Below are positions 24,635 to 26,194 of a DNA stretch of 26,194 nucleotides, piece by piece. The first letter of the stretch is position 1, and each line of letters begins with the position of its first letter. The position numbers and the translations under genes are program-made. The stretch is from Treponema sp. Lineage in GTDB: Bacteria > Spirochaetota > Spirochaetia > Treponematales > Breznakiellaceae. The notes under the pieces are model-generated. The model saw nothing but the letters and a program-made list of their open reading frames with translations. It was not told the DNA's origin and did not search any database. The stretch lies in assembly GCA_031283505.1 (NCBI GenBank), contig JAITBO010000222.1, positions 1 to 26,194 of the forward strand, in the 5' to 3' direction.

Positions 24635-25840
24635 TTATTTGGGCTTCGAAAGAGCGATTTTTTCCTTAAAAACCCCGCCCAGCACCCGTATACCTTCTTC
24701 TATCCGTTCCGGGTCCTCGTTAGAGTAGTTCAGCCTGATGGCGTTGGCCGGGGTATTGGCGGCGAAAAACACATTTCCTTGAATATAGGCCACGTTCCTT
24801 GCTATGGCGTCTTTGAAAACCTCGGTTGTATCAATGGCGGCGTTGAATTCGCCCCATATGAAGAGGCCCCCCTCGGGGTTGGTATGGGTAAACTCTTCCG
24901 GCATATACCGGTCCAGAGCTTCGATCATGGCGTTGCGCCGTTTCCCGTAGACGGGGAGGCTCTTTTCGATGTTGGGAAAGAAATGCCCCTTTTCCAGGTA
25001 CTTCTTGATGATAAGCTGGGTCAGGTTGCTGCTGTGAAGGTCCGCCCCCTGTTTGCCTATGGCCAGCTTTCTGATGATATCCTTGTGGGCGATGACGAAG
25101 CCCAGCCTGAGCCCCGGAGAAACGGTCTTGGAGAAACTTGATACATAGGCCACCCTGTCCGCCGTATCGAAGCTTTTCATGATGGGAATAGGCTCCCCGG
25201 CAAACCGCAGGCGGCCATAGGGGTCGTCCTCAATGACAATCGTCTCGTATTTTTCCGCCAGTCTCGTGATAGCCGCCCGGTTTTCGGCGGTATAAGTCTT
25301 GCCGGTAGGATTGGAAAAATTGGGGATACAGTACACGAGTTTGGGATGGTATTCCTTGAGTTTCCGCTCCAGGTCCTCAAGGTCCAGGCCTCCCTGTTCG
25401 GGACGAACACCGATGGTCCGGGCAGAATAAGACTGCGCGGTGGGCAGGAAACCCAAAAAGGTGGGGTCTTCCACAAGCACGGCGTCGCCGGGGTTGCAAA
25501 AGGCCTTGCACAGGAGATCCAACCCCTGACCACCCCCGGAAACCATGAGAATATTGTCCGCACCAATACTGGTGATACCTAAGTCTTTCACTAGGGGGAT
25601 GATCAGTTCCCGTAGGCCGGGATAACCTTCGGTGGCGCCGTATTGCAGGCACTTTAAGCTGCCTTCGGGGTCGGAGAAGATTTCGGCGGTGATCTCCCGG
25701 ACGGCTTCGACAGGCAGGCAGTCGCTGGCCGGCAGCCCTCCGGCAAAGGAAATGATCTCCGGGCGGATTAACAGCTTAAAAATTTCCCTGGTCGCCGTCC
25801 CGGTGAGCGGCGCAAGTCCGCTGCTGAAGGTGTACGTCAA
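24635..25840 (-). CDS. PLP-dependent aminotransferase, class I (aminoadipate/KAT-II type)
   Basis: The 401-residue enzyme has the fold-type I aminotransferase pattern. GGLP near 34-37 marks the substrate loop, LQYGATEGYPGLRELI is the conserved N-terminal block, and SGGGQGLDLL binds the cofactor phosphate. YCIPNFSNPTGKT holds the ring-contacting Asn, EDDPYGRLRF holds the Asp/Tyr pair, and SSFSKTVSPGLRLG carries the Schiff-base lysine K238. The C-terminal Arg (AIRLNYS) should bind the substrate carboxylate. This subgroup (LysN, KAT-II) acts on 2-aminoadipate, aromatic or branched amino acids with 2-oxoglutarate; the exact substrate is open. It starts at TTG with a strong AAAGGAGGAAG site. The neighbours give no pathway hint. 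Confidence 0.9.
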   Translation of the reverse strand: MTYTFSSGLAPLTGTATREIFKLLIRPEIISFAGGLPASDCLPVEAVREITAEIFSDPEGSLKCLQYGATEGYPGLRELIIPLVKDLGITSIGADNILMVSGGGQGLDLLCKAFCNPGDAVLVEDPTFLGFLPTAQSYSARTIGVRPEQGGLDLEDLERKLKEYHPKLVYCIPNFSNPTGKTYTAENRAAITRLAEKYETIVIEDDPYGRLRFAGEPIPIMKSFDTADRVAYVSSFSKTVSPGLRLGFVIAHKDIIRKLAIGKQGADLHSSNLTQLIIKKYLEKGHFFPNIEKSLPVYGKRRNAMIEALDRYMPEEFTHTNPEGGLFIWGEFNAAIDTTEVFKDAIARNVAYIQGNVFFAANTPANAIRLNYSNEDPERIEEGIRVLGGVFKEKIALSKPK

Positions 25841-25880
25841 TTTGCTTCCTCCTTTATGCTTACCTTATGGTGTACGCCAA

Positions 25881-25903
25881 AACCGGCGGCGTGTCTACCG
25901 GTT
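25881..25903. repeat. Short dyad upstream of the aminotransferase gene
   Basis: AACCGG and CCGGTT are separated by 11 bp, about 40 bp before the TTG start. This is a possible operator in the promoter region, but arms of 6 bp can occur by chance. Confidence 0.25.
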
Positions 25904-26114
25904 CTGATTTACAGATAGCGTATGAGAGTCCAGGTTTATGCAAGCCCCATTGTTGAACAGACCCGCCGGCAGTCGGGGATATTCCGGATCGCAGGGAGTA
26001 AAATTTTCCGGTACGAACCGCCGTTAATTACGGTAAAACCGAAACAGCTGCGCGTGATGCCTCATTTTAAAAAGCAACCGAAGGGCTGGATGCCTCATTA
26101 AGAAAAAAGTAACT

Positions 26115-26194
26115 TTAGGCCGCCGCTTCCCTTCCAGAGGAAGAGGACAGAGCGGCGACGGCCTCCCGCAACGCGAGGATGGCCTTGTTGACAT
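26115..26194 (-). CDS. C-terminal end of an unidentified gene (runs off right edge)
   Basis: On the minus strand an open frame enters from the right edge and ends at TAA 26117-26115. The last residues are VNKAILALREAVAALSSSSG followed by REAAA: a helix and then a polar tail. This is too short to name a family. The composition (Ala, Leu, Arg-rich helix) and the GC content fit the coding DNA of the window. The 274 bp between it and the aminotransferase start hold no supported gene. Confidence 0.45.
   Translation of the reverse strand, partial: VNKAILALREAVAALSSSSGREAAA

Noticed and set aside
25922..26101. 59-codon plus-strand frame (starts MRVQVYASPIVEQ)
   Set aside because: It has no ribosome site or promoter, shows no family resemblance, and contains a direct repeat near its end. 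It might be real but cannot be supported.

Overview
The window is a piece of a spirochaete chromosome, most probably Treponema or a close relative (inference). The main support is the minus-strand run rpsT - hup - lnt - ... - rho - rpmE. From memory, that order resembles treponemal genomes such as T. pallidum. Further support comes from a Rho with a long disordered N-terminal extension and a complete Bat (aerotolerance-type) operon. Coding DNA is moderately GC-rich. The left edge and the intergenic gaps are clearly AT-richer.

Layout. (1) Positions 1-760 are a graveyard of mobile elements: the 5' part of a transposase gene running off the left edge, a C-terminal remnant of an IS30-type transposase, and the first ~150 nt of a group IIC intron whose 5' end lies 6 bp past an intrinsic terminator. 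(2) 773-2287 hold an outer-membrane beta-barrel gene (minus strand) with a good promoter and structured leader, plus a 196-bp MITE-like element with terminal inverted repeats and a 9-bp direct repeat at its borders. (3) 2288-3944 (plus): the redox regulator Rex and the rRNA methyltransferase RlmK. (4) 3931-10454 (minus): housekeeping genes in the order rpsT, hup, lnt, response regulator, bactofilin, CinA/PncC, rho, rpmE. (5) 10713-11292: a 56-aa zinc-ribbon gene below usual ORF cut-offs, a perfect 14-bp hairpin that may end a small RNA, and the control region of an Rrf2 gene. (6) 11293-13229 (plus): an IscR-like Rrf2 regulator followed at once by an unrecognised membrane protein with repeated winged-helix-like modules. 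(7) 13402-20482 (plus): moxR, DUF58, a BatD-like membrane protein, batA, batB, a TPR lipoprotein and a BatD/BatE-like fusion, almost all with overlapping starts and stops. Their promoter sits so close to the first ATG that the transcript looks leaderless. A Smr-domain gene follows. (8) 20965-26194 (minus): infA, a second copy of the MITE-like element, a soluble hybrid histidine kinase downstream of a FIST-domain protein (a NosP/NahK-like arrangement), an aminotransferase, and the last 25 codons of an unidentified gene.

The observations most worth following up are the two-copy MITE-like element, whose copies start at exactly the same distance (19 nt) upstream of the -35 box of a minus-strand gene; the group IIC intron fragment at a terminator; the FIST/hybrid-kinase pair; the Rrf2-membrane protein pair; the apparently leaderless Bat operon; and the candidate small RNA. 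No CRISPR array, tRNA, rRNA or replication origin was seen.
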